Source: Pseudomonas peradeniyensis (lineage in GTDB: Bacteria; Pseudomonadota; Gammaproteobacteria; Pseudomonadales; Pseudomonadaceae). Taken from it: DNA of 64,000 nucleotides. Below, one piece after another: positions 25,045 through 34,024 of this stretch (its first letter is position 1; every line of letters begins with the position of its first letter). The stretch is taken from NCBI RefSeq assembly GCF_014268935.2, contig NZ_JABWRJ020000004.1:620001-684000 (forward strand), written 5' to 3'. The notes beneath the pieces are model-generated. The model was not told the origin of the DNA. It made no database searches and saw only the letters and a list, made by a program, of their open reading frames with translations. Both the position numbers and the translations under genes were made by a program.

Positions 25045-26058
25045 TCAGGCAACGGAAGGTTGGGAAAGGCGGCTGGCCACCGAGATGATCAGGTCTTCCT
25101 GGCCGGCCACCGCATTGCACTGGGCCAGGGCTTCGTAGATTCGCCGTGGTTCGACGCCGAACTCGCTGGCGGCGCGTGCGACATGCTTCTCGAAACCACT
25201 GCACACGCCATACAGGCCACTGATCAGGTTGGCGGTCTTGACGACCGTGGGCGTGCTGACCGGGGCGATGCTCTCCAGCTGTTCGATGGCGCGGCACAGG
25301 GCGAAGATGTCCACGCCGGTGGCGAAGCGGTAGCGCTCCAGCACCGCGCACAGGGTCTCCAGCTGGGTGTTGCCGGCGCCGGCGCCGAAGCCGCGCATGC
25401 AGCCGTCGACGATGGTCGCCCCGGCCTGGACCGCGGCCAGCGAGTTGGCGATAGCCAGGCCCAGGTTGTTGTGGCCATGGAAGCCCAGCGGAATCGACAG
25501 TTCGCTGCTGAGCAAGGCAATACGCTCACGGGTGCTGTCCGGATCGAGGTGGCCCGCCGAGTCCATCAGCACGATGGCGTTGGCGCCATAGCCCTGCTGT
25601 TTAGTCGCCTCCTCGAGCAACCGCTCGGGGCTGGCCATGTGGCACATCATCAGCACGCCATGCACATAGGCGCCGTTGGCGCGGGCATGCTCGATATAGC
25701 TTTCGGTCACGCTCGCCTCGGTGCAATGGGAGGCGATGCGCAGCACCTCGACACCGATCCGCAACGCGGTATCGATATCATCGAGCCTGGCGAAGCCTGG
25801 AATCATATGGATGCCCAGGCGCGTGCGACTGAGATTGGCGCGCGCGGTCTCGAGCATCTCGGTGTCGGCGTGGCGGGCCAGGCCCAGTTGCAGGGACGAT
25901 GCCCCCAGGCCATTGCCGTGGCCCACCTCGACCACGCTCAGGCCGCAGCCGTCGACTGCACGGCAATAGGCGGCGATGTCTTCCAGGCTCAACGAATGGG
26001 AGACGGCATGATTGCCGTCGCGCAGGGTCGGATCATGAATGGCGATTGCAGCGGTCAT
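25045..26058 (-). CDS. 4-hydroxy-2-oxovalerate aldolase (MhpE/DmpG family)
   Basis: 337 aa. Class II aldolase joining or splitting pyruvate and an aldehyde. Metal and substrate motifs: DPTLRDGNHA at ~9-18 and GFHGHNNLGLAIAN near 200. The C-terminal communication domain that contacts the dehydrogenase is present by length and pattern (YEALAQCNAVAGQEDLI). The gene is 15 bp upstream of its dehydrogenase partner. In the condensing direction it would give a 4-hydroxy-2-oxo acid for the aminotransferase. Confidence 0.9.
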   Translation of the reverse strand: MTAAIAIHDPTLRDGNHAVSHSLSLEDIAAYCRAVDGCGLSVVEVGHGNGLGASSLQLGLARHADTEMLETARANLSRTRLGIHMIPGFARLDDIDTALRIGVEVLRIASHCTEASVTESYIEHARANGAYVHGVLMMCHMASPERLLEEATKQQGYGANAIVLMDSAGHLDPDSTRERIALLSSELSIPLGFHGHNNLGLAIANSLAAVQAGATIVDGCMRGFGAGAGNTQLETLCAVLERYRFATGVDIFALCRAIEQLESIAPVSTPTVVKTANLISGLYGVCSGFEKHVARAASEFGVEPRRIYEALAQCNAVAGQEDLIISVASRLSQPSVA

Positions 26059-26085
26059 CGAGATCGAGTCCTTGTGATCGAAGGT

Positions 26086-27129
26086 TCAGTTGCGCGGTGA
26101 TTCGGTAACCGGCTCGGGCTGGAGTAGCCGCTTGGGCAGGAACGCCGGCGAGATATGGATGATCGACATGCGCACCACGTGGTTGAGCATGACGAAAGCA
26201 GGGTCGAGCTTGAGCAACAGCGCTGCGGCGGTCATGACCTCGACCCCGCCCGGTACCCAAGACATGAACAGTGCGAGGAAGGGTTTGCCAGTGAGCTGGG
26301 CGGCAAGCGCGGCCACCAGCAAGGTGGTGCAGAACGTCAGCGTGGTCACCACCAGACCCGCACGCACGTATCGCAGCACGTCCCCCAGGGTGATGTCGCG
26401 CAGGCGGATGCCGATCAAGCCGCCCAGCAGGATCAACGCCACCATCGCCACCGGGTCGGGCACATGCAGGTTGACCGAGGGCATGCCGATATTGACCGCA
26501 GCCGCACAGACCAGGCCGGTCAGCATGTACGGCGCGGGCACATCGAAGCGCTCCAGCAGATAGCCGGCGGCGACCGCGACCAGCGCCACCGGGACGATCC
26601 GCAGGTAGTCGCCCAGGGTGCCGGTGGCCGGCGCCGCACTGTCGCCATGCCCGCCTGCGATCAGCGTCACCACCAGCAACAGCGCCAGCAGCCGGACAAT
26701 GTGCACGAAGGCGATGCGTCCGGAGGCCGGCCCCTCTTCTCCCGACACCGTCATCACCGCCGCCATGGCGCCGGGAATCGCACTGAGCAGGCTTTCGATA
26801 TGGCCCCACTTCTCCATGCGTCGCAGCCAGTTGTAGCCCACCAGGATCTGCGTGGTCATGCACACCAGCAGCCCGAGCAGAATGCTGAAGTCGGTGAGCT
26901 CGTGCATCATCGAGGCGGTGACCGTGGAGCCGACGCTGATCCCCAGCAGCAACTGCACGGTGGCCACGAACGGGAACGGCATGCGCATGCGCACGCCCCA
27001 CTTGCTCAAGGCGGTGACCGCGCAGATGGCGCCGATCAGCTCGCCCAGCGGCAGGCCGCTGAGAAATCCGACCCAGGCGCCGAAGGCCGCTACTGGAATG
27101 GGAACAAGGCTTTCTATCAAGGGTTTCAT
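26086..27129 (-). CDS. AbrB-family (COG3180) membrane protein
   Basis: 347 aa, nearly all hydrophobic, about ten membrane segments. Two internal AbrB_dup-like halves show repeated patterns such as LLGLLVCMTTQILVGYNWL, AIPGAMAAVMTV and its counterpart SWVPGGVEVMTAAALLL. These proteins are often labelled ammonia monooxygenase, but nothing supports that. A transporter role is more likely. Between the ligase and aldolase genes, an exporter or precursor importer for the pathway is plausible. Confidence 0.85.
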   Translation of the reverse strand: MKPLIESLVPIPVAAFGAWVGFLSGLPLGELIGAICAVTALSKWGVRMRMPFPFVATVQLLLGISVGSTVTASMMHELTDFSILLGLLVCMTTQILVGYNWLRRMEKWGHIESLLSAIPGAMAAVMTVSGEEGPASGRIAFVHIVRLLALLLVVTLIAGGHGDSAAPATGTLGDYLRIVPVALVAVAAGYLLERFDVPAPYMLTGLVCAAAVNIGMPSVNLHVPDPVAMVALILLGGLIGIRLRDITLGDVLRYVRAGLVVTTLTFCTTLLVAALAAQLTGKPFLALFMSWVPGGVEVMTAAALLLKLDPAFVMLNHVVRMSIIHISPAFLPKRLLQPEPVTESPRN

Positions 27130-27211
27130 GGCAGGCTTACCTGTCTGCGGACTGACGCCCCTTGTTGCCGGAGGGCGTCAGCAATGAAGGAAAAATCGAG
27201 CGAGGCCAGAC

Positions 27212-28453
27212 TCAGGCCGGAGTGGCGACTTCGATGCCCGCCCAGTCGCAGCTGGCATGGAACCAGCGCTCCACCTCGGCGAGCCGCAGCTGCAGTTCAC
27301 GCTCGTCACGCCCCGCGACGATGGCGTTGAAGATTTCCGAGTTGGTGAACTCCATCGAACGGTAGGTGGTCATCCGGCTTGCCGAGATGCGGTGCTCCAG
27401 CACCTCGTCGAGCGTGCACTCGGTCGGTACCGCGCGCAGCAGGCCCACCCGCGGCGGAATGCTGATGTGCCCGACCATCTGTCGCGGCTCGCTCATCGCC
27501 GCCGGGCGATACGCCGGGTCACGCAGCGCCCGCAGGAATGCCATGCGCGGATCGAGGCCCCAGGCATGGGTGATCTCCTGGTTGAAGAACACCCCGCCCA
27601 GACGCGAAGCGATCTCGCACAGGACGATCTCGTCCTGCTCGTCGACAAACAGTTCCAGGTGAAAGAGCATGGTCGGCTCGGAGGGCAGCACATCCTCGAC
27701 CAGCGTTCGTGCATAGCGCACCAGACGATCGCGCATCGGGTTGCCGGCATCGAGCATGTGCAGGTCGTGGGACTTGCCGCCGAGAAAATCCAGCGCCGAG
27801 GTCATCACCCGTACCGGCGACACCAGGATCGGCTTGCCGTCGATGTACAGGCCGTTGACGATGTAGTGACTGCCGCGCACGAAACGCTCGATCATCAGAT
27901 TGTGGAAGGTGGTCGACGGTTGCCGGGCCAGCCACTGGCGCAGTTGGGCCAGGTCGCGCAGCACTTCCACGCCGTTGGAGCCTCGGCCGTCGCGCGGCTT
28001 GACCACCACCGGAAAACCGTGCGCCTCGCTGAAGCGCAGCGCTTCGCTGGCATGGGGCAGAGGCGCCATCTCGGCAATCTTCAGGCCTCGGTCACGGGTA
28101 CGCTGTTTCATGAAGAACTTGTCGCGGTAGAACATCGCCCGCCCCTCGGCACCCGTGCTGACACCGAGGCGATCGTTGATCCGCGCGACACGCAGCACAT
28201 CGATCTCGGCCAGGGCCACGCACAAGGGCGCTGTCAATCCACGGGCCAGTTCATGCACATCCACTTCGACCAGCGCATTGTCGTTGAAGTTGTCGAACAG
28301 CCGGTACGCCACTTGATCGCCGAGGTGCGCGGTGATTTCCCGGGCCCGGGAGCTGCAGCTCAGCAGCAGCCCTCCCTCGCCAAGCGCGGCGGTCCAGCTG
28401 GCAGCGTCGTGCTGGAGAATGATCTTCGGCGGGCAGAAAACGATGAGCTGCAT
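27212..28453 (-). CDS. ATP-grasp carboxylate-amine ligase
   Basis: 413 aa from ATG 28453 (MQLIVFCPP), with AAGGAA 8 bp upstream. An alternative ATG at 28477 lacks a good ribosome site. ATP-grasp features: FPVVVKPRDGRGSNGVEVL (lysine and glycine-rich loop), MIERFVRGSHYIVNGLY, and metal-binding HLELFVD followed by EIASRLGGVFFNQE. Such enzymes activate a carboxylate as acyl phosphate and join it to an amine, as in dipeptide ligases. First gene of the seven-gene operon, divergent from a LysR gene. Confidence 0.88.
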   Translation of the reverse strand: MQLIVFCPPKIILQHDAASWTAALGEGGLLLSCSSRAREITAHLGDQVAYRLFDNFNDNALVEVDVHELARGLTAPLCVALAEIDVLRVARINDRLGVSTGAEGRAMFYRDKFFMKQRTRDRGLKIAEMAPLPHASEALRFSEAHGFPVVVKPRDGRGSNGVEVLRDLAQLRQWLARQPSTTFHNLMIERFVRGSHYIVNGLYIDGKPILVSPVRVMTSALDFLGGKSHDLHMLDAGNPMRDRLVRYARTLVEDVLPSEPTMLFHLELFVDEQDEIVLCEIASRLGGVFFNQEITHAWGLDPRMAFLRALRDPAYRPAAMSEPRQMVGHISIPPRVGLLRAVPTECTLDEVLEHRISASRMTTYRSMEFTNSEIFNAIVAGRDERELQLRLAEVERWFHASCDWAGIEVATPA

Positions 28454-28775
28454 AAGGCGTTCCTTGCATGACGACATTGTCGTGAATATCCCCGATCAGG
28501 GAGCGATTGGCCGGATTCTGCGAAGGAAACCTGAGAAAATGCCAATACCGATTCGGTCGCCATTGATACTTGCAGGGTCAGGATGCTGACGAACGGATCA
28601 GCGTCTGCGGCGATGGAGGCATACCGCACATCGGCCAAGTAACAGGATGTTTCGAAGACAACCACGCAAAAGCATCCCTGCCCCCTCGTCAAGCTTTCCC
28701 GATGCCTTATAAGATGGACCAGGGATTGGATCCAATGGCATGCCCGACCAACTGACTGACACCTCAAGGACGAAG
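28454..28775. promoter_or_regulatory. Divergent promoter region between the ATP-grasp operon and lysR
   Basis: 322 bp without a gene. It should hold both promoters and the LysR-type binding sites. The only clear symmetric element is ATTGGATCCAAT at 28725-28736. No convincing -35/-10 pair was picked out. Confidence 0.5.
28725..28736. promoter_or_regulatory. Perfect palindrome ATTGGATCCAAT upstream of lysR
   Basis: 12-bp perfect palindrome, 39 bp before the LysR start codon, inside the divergent promoter region. It could be an operator for the LysR protein at 28776. It is shorter than a typical T-N11-A box, so the assignment is tentative. Confidence 0.35.
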
Positions 28776-29684
28776 ATGATGGACCTACGTCGCCTAAGCT
28801 GTTTTCTGCTGGTCAGCGAGGAATTGCACTTTGGCCGGGCAGCGGCCCGCCTGCACATGGCCCAGCCGCCATTGACCCGGCAGATATCGGCACTGGAAAG
28901 CGAACTGGGCTTTCGCCTGTTCGACCGCAGCACGCGCCATGTCACGCTCACCGCCGAGGGTCGGCAGTTCCTGCCGTATGCCCGCTCGGTGCTGGAGCAG
29001 GTCGACCTGACCACCGCCATCAGTGCCAAGCTGGCGGCCGGGGCCGCCGGACACCTGGCGCTTGGCCATGCCAGTTCGATCGCGCTGTCGGAGGTCTTCA
29101 GCCATTCCATCCAGGCGTTCTGCTCGGCCAATCCGGATGTGCAGTTGACCGCGGAGGAAGGGGCCTCCAGCACCCTGCTGCCGCAACTCGTCGAAGGCCG
29201 CCTGGACATCGCCATGAGCCGCATGCCGCCCCCCGACGATGATGCGCGGGTGCAGGTCCTGAGCCTGGGCAGCGAGCCTCTGATCGCCGCCATCGCCAGC
29301 GACAATCCCCTCGCCCGCCGCCAGCAGGTGAGCCTGGCCGAGCTGAGTGCCTACCCGCTGATCACCTTCCCCAGTGACTACGGCTCGGGCCTCTACGAAA
29401 TCCTCGACCCACTCTACCGCCGCCATGGCGTGCGGCCTCGCCTGGGGCCGGCCGGACGGCAGATCACCTCGATCATCGCCCTGGTGGCCGCAGGCCGTGG
29501 CGTGGCGGTGGTACCGCATTGCACCCGCAACCTGGGCAGGCGTGACGTGACCTATCTGCCCCTGGCCGAACCCGAGGCCTGCGCGCCACTGCTGGTGCTG
29601 ACCCGCCGGCATGAACGCAGCCCGTTGGTGCGGGCGTTCCTCGAGGTGATCGGGCAAACCTCACACAGCGGCCTGTACGGCTAG
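28776..29684 (+). CDS. LysR-family regulator, predicted controller of the ATP-grasp operon
   Basis: 302 aa from ATG 28776, with AAGGA 5 bp upstream. The upstream ATG at 28740 lacks a ribosome site. Winged helix-turn-helix at ~1-60 (LRRLSCFLLVSEELHFGRAA, MAQPPLTRQISALESELGFRL), the BenM/CatR-like subgroup by its N-terminus. Substrate-binding domain follows (DIAMSRMPPPDDDA, YPLITFPSDYGSGLYE). Divergent from the seven-gene operon, so it probably activates or represses it in response to a pathway metabolite. Confidence 0.88.
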   Translation: MMDLRRLSCFLLVSEELHFGRAAARLHMAQPPLTRQISALESELGFRLFDRSTRHVTLTAEGRQFLPYARSVLEQVDLTTAISAKLAAGAAGHLALGHASSIALSEVFSHSIQAFCSANPDVQLTAEEGASSTLLPQLVEGRLDIAMSRMPPPDDDARVQVLSLGSEPLIAAIASDNPLARRQQVSLAELSAYPLITFPSDYGSGLYEILDPLYRRHGVRPRLGPAGRQITSIIALVAAGRGVAVVPHCTRNLGRRDVTYLPLAEPEACAPLLVLTRRHERSPLVRAFLEVIGQTSHSGLYG

Positions 29685-29736
29685 GCAAGAGCTCGCTCCC
29701 ACGAGAGAACTGCGTGAGGTCTGCCTTGCGCCGACC

Positions 29737-31011
29737 TCAACCCGCCTCGCGATAGGGATTACGGGGATCCTGCGTCCAGTTCATGTACGGCTTGCCGGTG
29801 TCCTGCGCCTGCATGTCGATGCAGCCCTCCACCGGGCAGGTGATCTGGCACAGGTTGCAGCCGACGCACTCGGCCTCGATCACGCTGTAGGCGTGGGTGC
29901 CATCGGCCTTGAGGGTACTGGCGATGGCCTGGTGCGAGGTGTCCTCGCAGGCGATGTGGCAGCGCCCGCAGCCGATGCAGGCGTCCTGGTCGATGTGCGC
30001 CACCGACTGGTAGTTGATGTCCAGGTACTTCCAGTCGGTGGTGTGCCCCACGGCCAGGCCGCGAAACGCCTCGAGGTTGCGGTGACCGTGCTGGTCCATC
30101 CAGCGCGCCAGGCCGTCCTTCATGTCGTCGACGATGCGAAAGCCATGCAGCATCGCCGCCGTGCACACCTGCACCGCGCCACTGCCCAGGGCGATGAACT
30201 CGGCGGCGTCGCGCCAGGTACCGATACCACCGATGCCGCAGATCGGCAGGCCTTGGGTCTCGGGATCACGGGCGATTTCCGCGACCATGTTCAGGGCGAT
30301 CGGCTTGACCGCCGAACCGCAATAGCCGCCATGGGTGCTCTGGTCGCCGACGATGGGGTGGGCGACCATGCGGTCGAGGTCGACGCTGGTGATCGAGTTG
30401 ATGGTGTTGATCAAGGACACCGCATCCGCCCCGCCCCGGTGCGCGGCACGCGCCGACTGGCGGATATCGGTGATGTTGGGGGTGAGCTTGACGATCACCG
30501 GCAGCGCGCAGTGGGTCTTGCACCAGCGGGTGACCATCTCCACGTACTCCGGCACCTGGCCGACGGCCGCGCCCATGCCGCGCTCGGGCATGCCGTGGGG
30601 GCAACCGAAGTTGAGTTCGATGCCGTCGGCGCCGGTGGCCTCCACCAGCGGCAGGATGAACTTCCAGGATTCTTCGATACACGGCACCATCAACGACACG
30701 ATCAGCGCGCGGTCAGGCCAGTCCTTCTTCACCTGGGTAATCTCGCGCAGGTTGATCTCCAGCGAGCGGTCGGTGATCAGCTCGATGTTGTTGATGCCCT
30801 GCACCTGGCGGTTGGCGCCGAAGTGCGCCGAGTAGCGCGACGACACGTTGACCGCCGCCGGATCCTCGCCCAGGGTCTTCCACACCACCCCGCCCCACCC
30901 GGCCTCGAAGGCGCGGACCACGTTGTAGGCCTTGTCGGTGGGTGGCGCGGAGGCCAGCCAGAACGGATTGGGTGCCTTGATGCCGGCGAATTCGATGGAC
31001 AGGTCGGCCAT
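29737..31011 (-). CDS. preA: NAD-dependent dihydropyrimidine dehydrogenase, subunit PreA
   Basis: 424 aa. With PreT it reduces uracil and thymine to dihydropyrimidines. An N-terminal FMN-binding dihydroorotate-dehydrogenase-like barrel (IELNFGCPHGMPERGMG, LTPNITDIRQSA, ICGIGGIGTWRDA) is followed by two 4Fe-4S clusters near the C-terminus (CIGCGRCHIAC and CVGCNLCQITCPVEGC). It lies directly after preT with no gap, so the two are translated as a pair. First step of the reductive pyrimidine pathway. Confidence 0.96.
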   Translation of the reverse strand: MADLSIEFAGIKAPNPFWLASAPPTDKAYNVVRAFEAGWGGVVWKTLGEDPAAVNVSSRYSAHFGANRQVQGINNIELITDRSLEINLREITQVKKDWPDRALIVSLMVPCIEESWKFILPLVEATGADGIELNFGCPHGMPERGMGAAVGQVPEYVEMVTRWCKTHCALPVIVKLTPNITDIRQSARAAHRGGADAVSLINTINSITSVDLDRMVAHPIVGDQSTHGGYCGSAVKPIALNMVAEIARDPETQGLPICGIGGIGTWRDAAEFIALGSGAVQVCTAAMLHGFRIVDDMKDGLARWMDQHGHRNLEAFRGLAVGHTTDWKYLDINYQSVAHIDQDACIGCGRCHIACEDTSHQAIASTLKADGTHAYSVIEAECVGCNLCQITCPVEGCIDMQAQDTGKPYMNWTQDPRNPYREAG

Positions 31012-32379
31012 TTACGCAGCCTCCACGTTGAGCATGAGTTGGGCATGGATGGCTTCGGCGGCCAGCTTGCCATGTTGCACCGCCTGGACGGTAAGGTCCT
31101 GGCCCAGCGCGGTGCAGTCGCCGCCGGCGTAGATCCCGGGGACCGAGGTCTGCATATGCGCATCCACCTGGATGCGCTCGCCGTCGCGGGCCAGTTGCGC
31201 CGCCAGCGGGTCAGCCAGGCTTGCGTCGTCGAAGCGTTGGCCGATGGCCTTGAAGATCGCATCGGCGGCCAGCTCGAAGGTCTCGCCGGTATCGCCCAGG
31301 CGTCCATCGACCAGTTGCGTGCGCGCGAAGCGCATGCCGCGCACGCGCCCGGTATCATCCAGCAGCACGGCCTCGGGCCGGGCCCAGGTGTGCAGGCGTA
31401 CCTGGTTGTGCTTGGCGATCTCCTGCTCATGATCGGTGGCGCCCATGTCGGACACGCCACGGCGGTACACCAGGTTGACCTCGCGGGCGCCCAGGCAACT
31501 CATCTGCACGGCCATGTCGATGGCGGTGTTGCCGGCGCCGAGCACCAGGCAGCGGTCGGCCAGCGGCAGCTGGGTGAGGTCGTCGGCCTGGCGCAGCTCG
31601 CGGATGTACTCGGTGGCGGCGAGCAGGCCTGGTGCGTCTTCGTCCGCCAGGCCCAGCTGGCGCACGGCAGCCAGGCCCAGGCCAAGGAACACCGCGTCGT
31701 ACTGGGCATGCAGCTCGCCCAGCGACAGGTTGGCGCCCAGGCGCTGGCCATGGCGGATCTCGATACCGCCGATGCCCAGCAGGAATTCCACTTCGCGCTG
31801 GGCGTAGTCGTCCACCAGCTTGTAGCGGGCGATGCCGTACTCGTTGAGGCCACCGGCTTTCTCCCGCGCCTCGAAGATCACCACGTCATGGCCGTGCATG
31901 GCCAGGCGGTGCGCGCAAGACAGCCCGGCCGGGCCGGCGCCGACCACGGCGATACGCTTGCCGCTGGCCGGCGAGCGCTGGAACGGATGCTCGGTGAAGC
32001 CGGCGTGGTCCAGGGCGTAGCGCTGCAACTGGCCGATCAGCACCGGCGCGCATTCCTGGGCGTTGTTGCGCACGCAGGCCTGCTGGCAGAGGATCTCGGT
32101 CGGGCACACCCGGGCGCAGCTGCCGCCGAGGATGTTGGCCGAGAGGATGCGTTCGGCGGCGCCCTGCAGGTTCTCGTCACTGATGCGGTGGATGAACGAG
32201 GGGATGTCGATCTCGCTGGGGCACGCATTGACGCAGGGCGCGTCGTAGCAGTACAGGCAGCGCGCGCTCTCGACGGCGGCCTGGCGGGCGGTGAGCGGGG
32301 GCGCAAGGTCGCTGAAGGCCTCGGCCAACTGGTCGGCGCCGGCCCGGGGGCGCGGCAAGTGGTTCAGGGCGTCGATCAC
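31012..32379 (-). CDS. preT: NAD-dependent dihydropyrimidine dehydrogenase, subunit PreT
   Basis: 455 aa flavoprotein that passes electrons from NADH to PreA. N-terminal Fe-S domain with Cys-rich CLYCYDAPCVNACP and GSCARVCPTEILCQQAC. FAD-binding IAVVGAGPAGLSCAHRLA near 145. NAD-binding LVLGAGNTAIDMAVQ. FAD closing motif GIYAGGDCTALGQDLT. Similar in layout to the glutamate synthase small subunit, but the neighbouring preA fixes the assignment. Confidence 0.95.
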   Translation of the reverse strand: MIDALNHLPRPRAGADQLAEAFSDLAPPLTARQAAVESARCLYCYDAPCVNACPSEIDIPSFIHRISDENLQGAAERILSANILGGSCARVCPTEILCQQACVRNNAQECAPVLIGQLQRYALDHAGFTEHPFQRSPASGKRIAVVGAGPAGLSCAHRLAMHGHDVVIFEAREKAGGLNEYGIARYKLVDDYAQREVEFLLGIGGIEIRHGQRLGANLSLGELHAQYDAVFLGLGLAAVRQLGLADEDAPGLLAATEYIRELRQADDLTQLPLADRCLVLGAGNTAIDMAVQMSCLGAREVNLVYRRGVSDMGATDHEQEIAKHNQVRLHTWARPEAVLLDDTGRVRGMRFARTQLVDGRLGDTGETFELAADAIFKAIGQRFDDASLADPLAAQLARDGERIQVDAHMQTSVPGIYAGGDCTALGQDLTVQAVQHGKLAAEAIHAQLMLNVEAA

Positions 32380-32496
32380 GGTTGTAGCCTCTCTCGTTTT
32401 TATTGGAGGCGGCGGTGGTCAGGCGCCGGTCCGTTCTGGGGGATGGCAGTCAACAGGAGCATGTGTGTTGTTATCAGGGGGCACTTTGCGCCCCTT

Positions 32497-32558
32497 TCGC
32501 CGGCAAGCCGGCTCCCACAGGGTCTGCGGTACGTCTGTGGGAGCCGGCTTGCCGGCGA
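32497..32558. repeat. REP palindrome pair, class 1 variant
   Basis: Perfect 24-bp inverted repeat 32497-32520 and 32535-32558, core CGCCGGCAAGCCGGCTCCCA, between the dihydropyrimidinase and preT genes. It differs from the other class 1 copies only in the stem bases. It may uncouple pydB and preT expression. Confidence 0.88.
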
Positions 32559-32584
32559 TAGGGCTGCGCAGCAGCCCAACGGCT

Positions 32585-34024
32585 TCAGCGCTGAACCGGC
32601 GTCGGTTTCTGCCGCTCGGCCCGGCGTTCCAGCACCTCGTACACCGACGGATACGCCGGTCGCTCCACGTAGCGCCCTGCGCCCGGCTCGGCGCGCAGGT
32701 CGCCATCGGCCCAGAGCACCTTGCCCTGGCTGATGGTGTGGCTGGGGATGCCGCGCACGGTGCGGCCTTCGAAGATGTTGAAATCAACCCGCTGGTGATG
32801 GGTCTGGGCGCTGATCGTGCGCGTGCCCTGCGGATCCCACAGCACCAGGTCGGCGTCGGCGCCGACGCGGATCGCGCCCTTGCGCGGGAACAGGTTGAAG
32901 ATCTTCGCGGTGTTGGTGGAGGTCAGCGCGACGAACTCGTGGATCGACAGGCGCCCGCTGTTCACCCCGGCATCCCACAGCACCGCCATGCGGTCCTCGA
33001 TGCCGGCGGTGCCGTTGGGAATGCGGCTGAAATCGTCGCGGCCCATGGCCTTCTGCTCGGCGCAGAAGCAGCAGTGGTCGGTGGCGGTGGTGTGCAGGTT
33101 GCCCGACTGCAGCCCCCCCCACAATGCGTCCTGGTGCTCGCGCGGGCGGAACGGCGGGCTCATCACGTAGCCGGCAGCGGTGGCCCAGTCCGGGTCGCGG
33201 TAGACGCTGTCGTCCAGCAACAGGTGGCCCGGCAGCACCTCGCCGTATACCGGCTGGCCCTTGGCCCGGGCATAGGTGATCTCGTCCAGCGCCTCGCGGC
33301 TGGAGACATGCACCAGGTACAGCGGCGTGCCGAGGGTCTCGGCGATGCGGATGGCGCGGCTGGCGGCCTCGCCCTCGACCTGCGACGGGCGTGACAGCGG
33401 GTGCGCCTCGGGCCCGGTCAGGCCCTGGGCCAGCAGCTTTTTCTGCAGGTGATACACCAGCTCGCCGTTCTCGGCGTGCACTGTCGGCACCGCGCCCAGT
33501 TGCAGGCAGCGTTCGAAGCTGGCCACCAGGGTGTCGTCGGCGGCCATGATCGCGTTCTTGTAGGCCATGAAGTGCTTGAAGCTGTTCACCCCATGCTTGG
33601 CCACCAGCTCACCCATCTCCTCGGCCACCTGCTCGCTCCACCAGGTGATGGCGACGTGGAAGCCGTAGTCGCTGGCGCTCTTCTGCGCCCAGCCGCGCCA
33701 GGTGTGGAACGCCTCGAGCAGCGATTGCTGCGGATTGGGGATGACGAAGTCGATGATCGAGGTGGTGCCCCCGGCCAGGCCCGCAGCGGTGCCGCTGAAG
33801 AAGTCCTCGCTGGCCACCGTGCCCATGAACGGCAGCTGCATGTGGGTGTGCGGGTCGATGCCGCCGGGCATCAGGTACTGGCCAGAACCGTCGAGGACTT
33901 CGCAATCAGTGGGGGTTTCGAGGTGGCTGCCGATGGCGCGGATCAGGCCGTCGACACACAGGACATCTGCACGGTAGCTCTCTTCATGGGTAACCACGGT
34001 GGCGCCACGGATCAACAGGGACAT
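32585..34024 (-). CDS. pydB: Dihydropyrimidinase (D-hydantoinase family)
   Basis: 479 aa from ATG 34024 (MSLLIRGATV) with GAGGAAAA upstream. A further upstream ATG would add a 26-residue charged extension and is less likely. It opens dihydrouracil and dihydrothymine to N-carbamoyl-beta-amino acids. Binuclear zinc amidohydrolase features: PHTHMQLP, the Lys of SFKHFMAYKNAIM that is carboxylated in the family, HAENGE, YLVHVSS and a late Asp in GTAGIEDRM. Second step of the reductive pathway, in the block with preTA, an NCS1 permease and a ureidopropionase. Confidence 0.93.
   Translation of the reverse strand: MSLLIRGATVVTHEESYRADVLCVDGLIRAIGSHLETPTDCEVLDGSGQYLMPGGIDPHTHMQLPFMGTVASEDFFSGTAAGLAGGTTSIIDFVIPNPQQSLLEAFHTWRGWAQKSASDYGFHVAITWWSEQVAEEMGELVAKHGVNSFKHFMAYKNAIMAADDTLVASFERCLQLGAVPTVHAENGELVYHLQKKLLAQGLTGPEAHPLSRPSQVEGEAASRAIRIAETLGTPLYLVHVSSREALDEITYARAKGQPVYGEVLPGHLLLDDSVYRDPDWATAAGYVMSPPFRPREHQDALWGGLQSGNLHTTATDHCCFCAEQKAMGRDDFSRIPNGTAGIEDRMAVLWDAGVNSGRLSIHEFVALTSTNTAKIFNLFPRKGAIRVGADADLVLWDPQGTRTISAQTHHQRVDFNIFEGRTVRGIPSHTISQGKVLWADGDLRAEPGAGRYVERPAYPSVYEVLERRAERQKPTPVQR

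Noticed and set aside
24151..26058. Meta-cleavage (aromatic degradation) operon
   Set aside because: Only the aldolase and dehydrogenase are present; no extradiol dioxygenase, hydrolase, hydratase or ferredoxin gene is nearby, and the neighbours are ligase, aminotransferase and SurE.
24199..26100. 633-aa open frame on the plus strand
   Set aside because: Antisense of the acetaldehyde dehydrogenase and aldolase genes.
26086..27129. Ammonia monooxygenase
   Set aside because: This common label for AbrB-family membrane proteins has no support from residues seen here.
29893..32733. 946-aa open frame on the plus strand
   Set aside because: Antisense of preA and preT, which carry complete Fe-S and flavin motifs.
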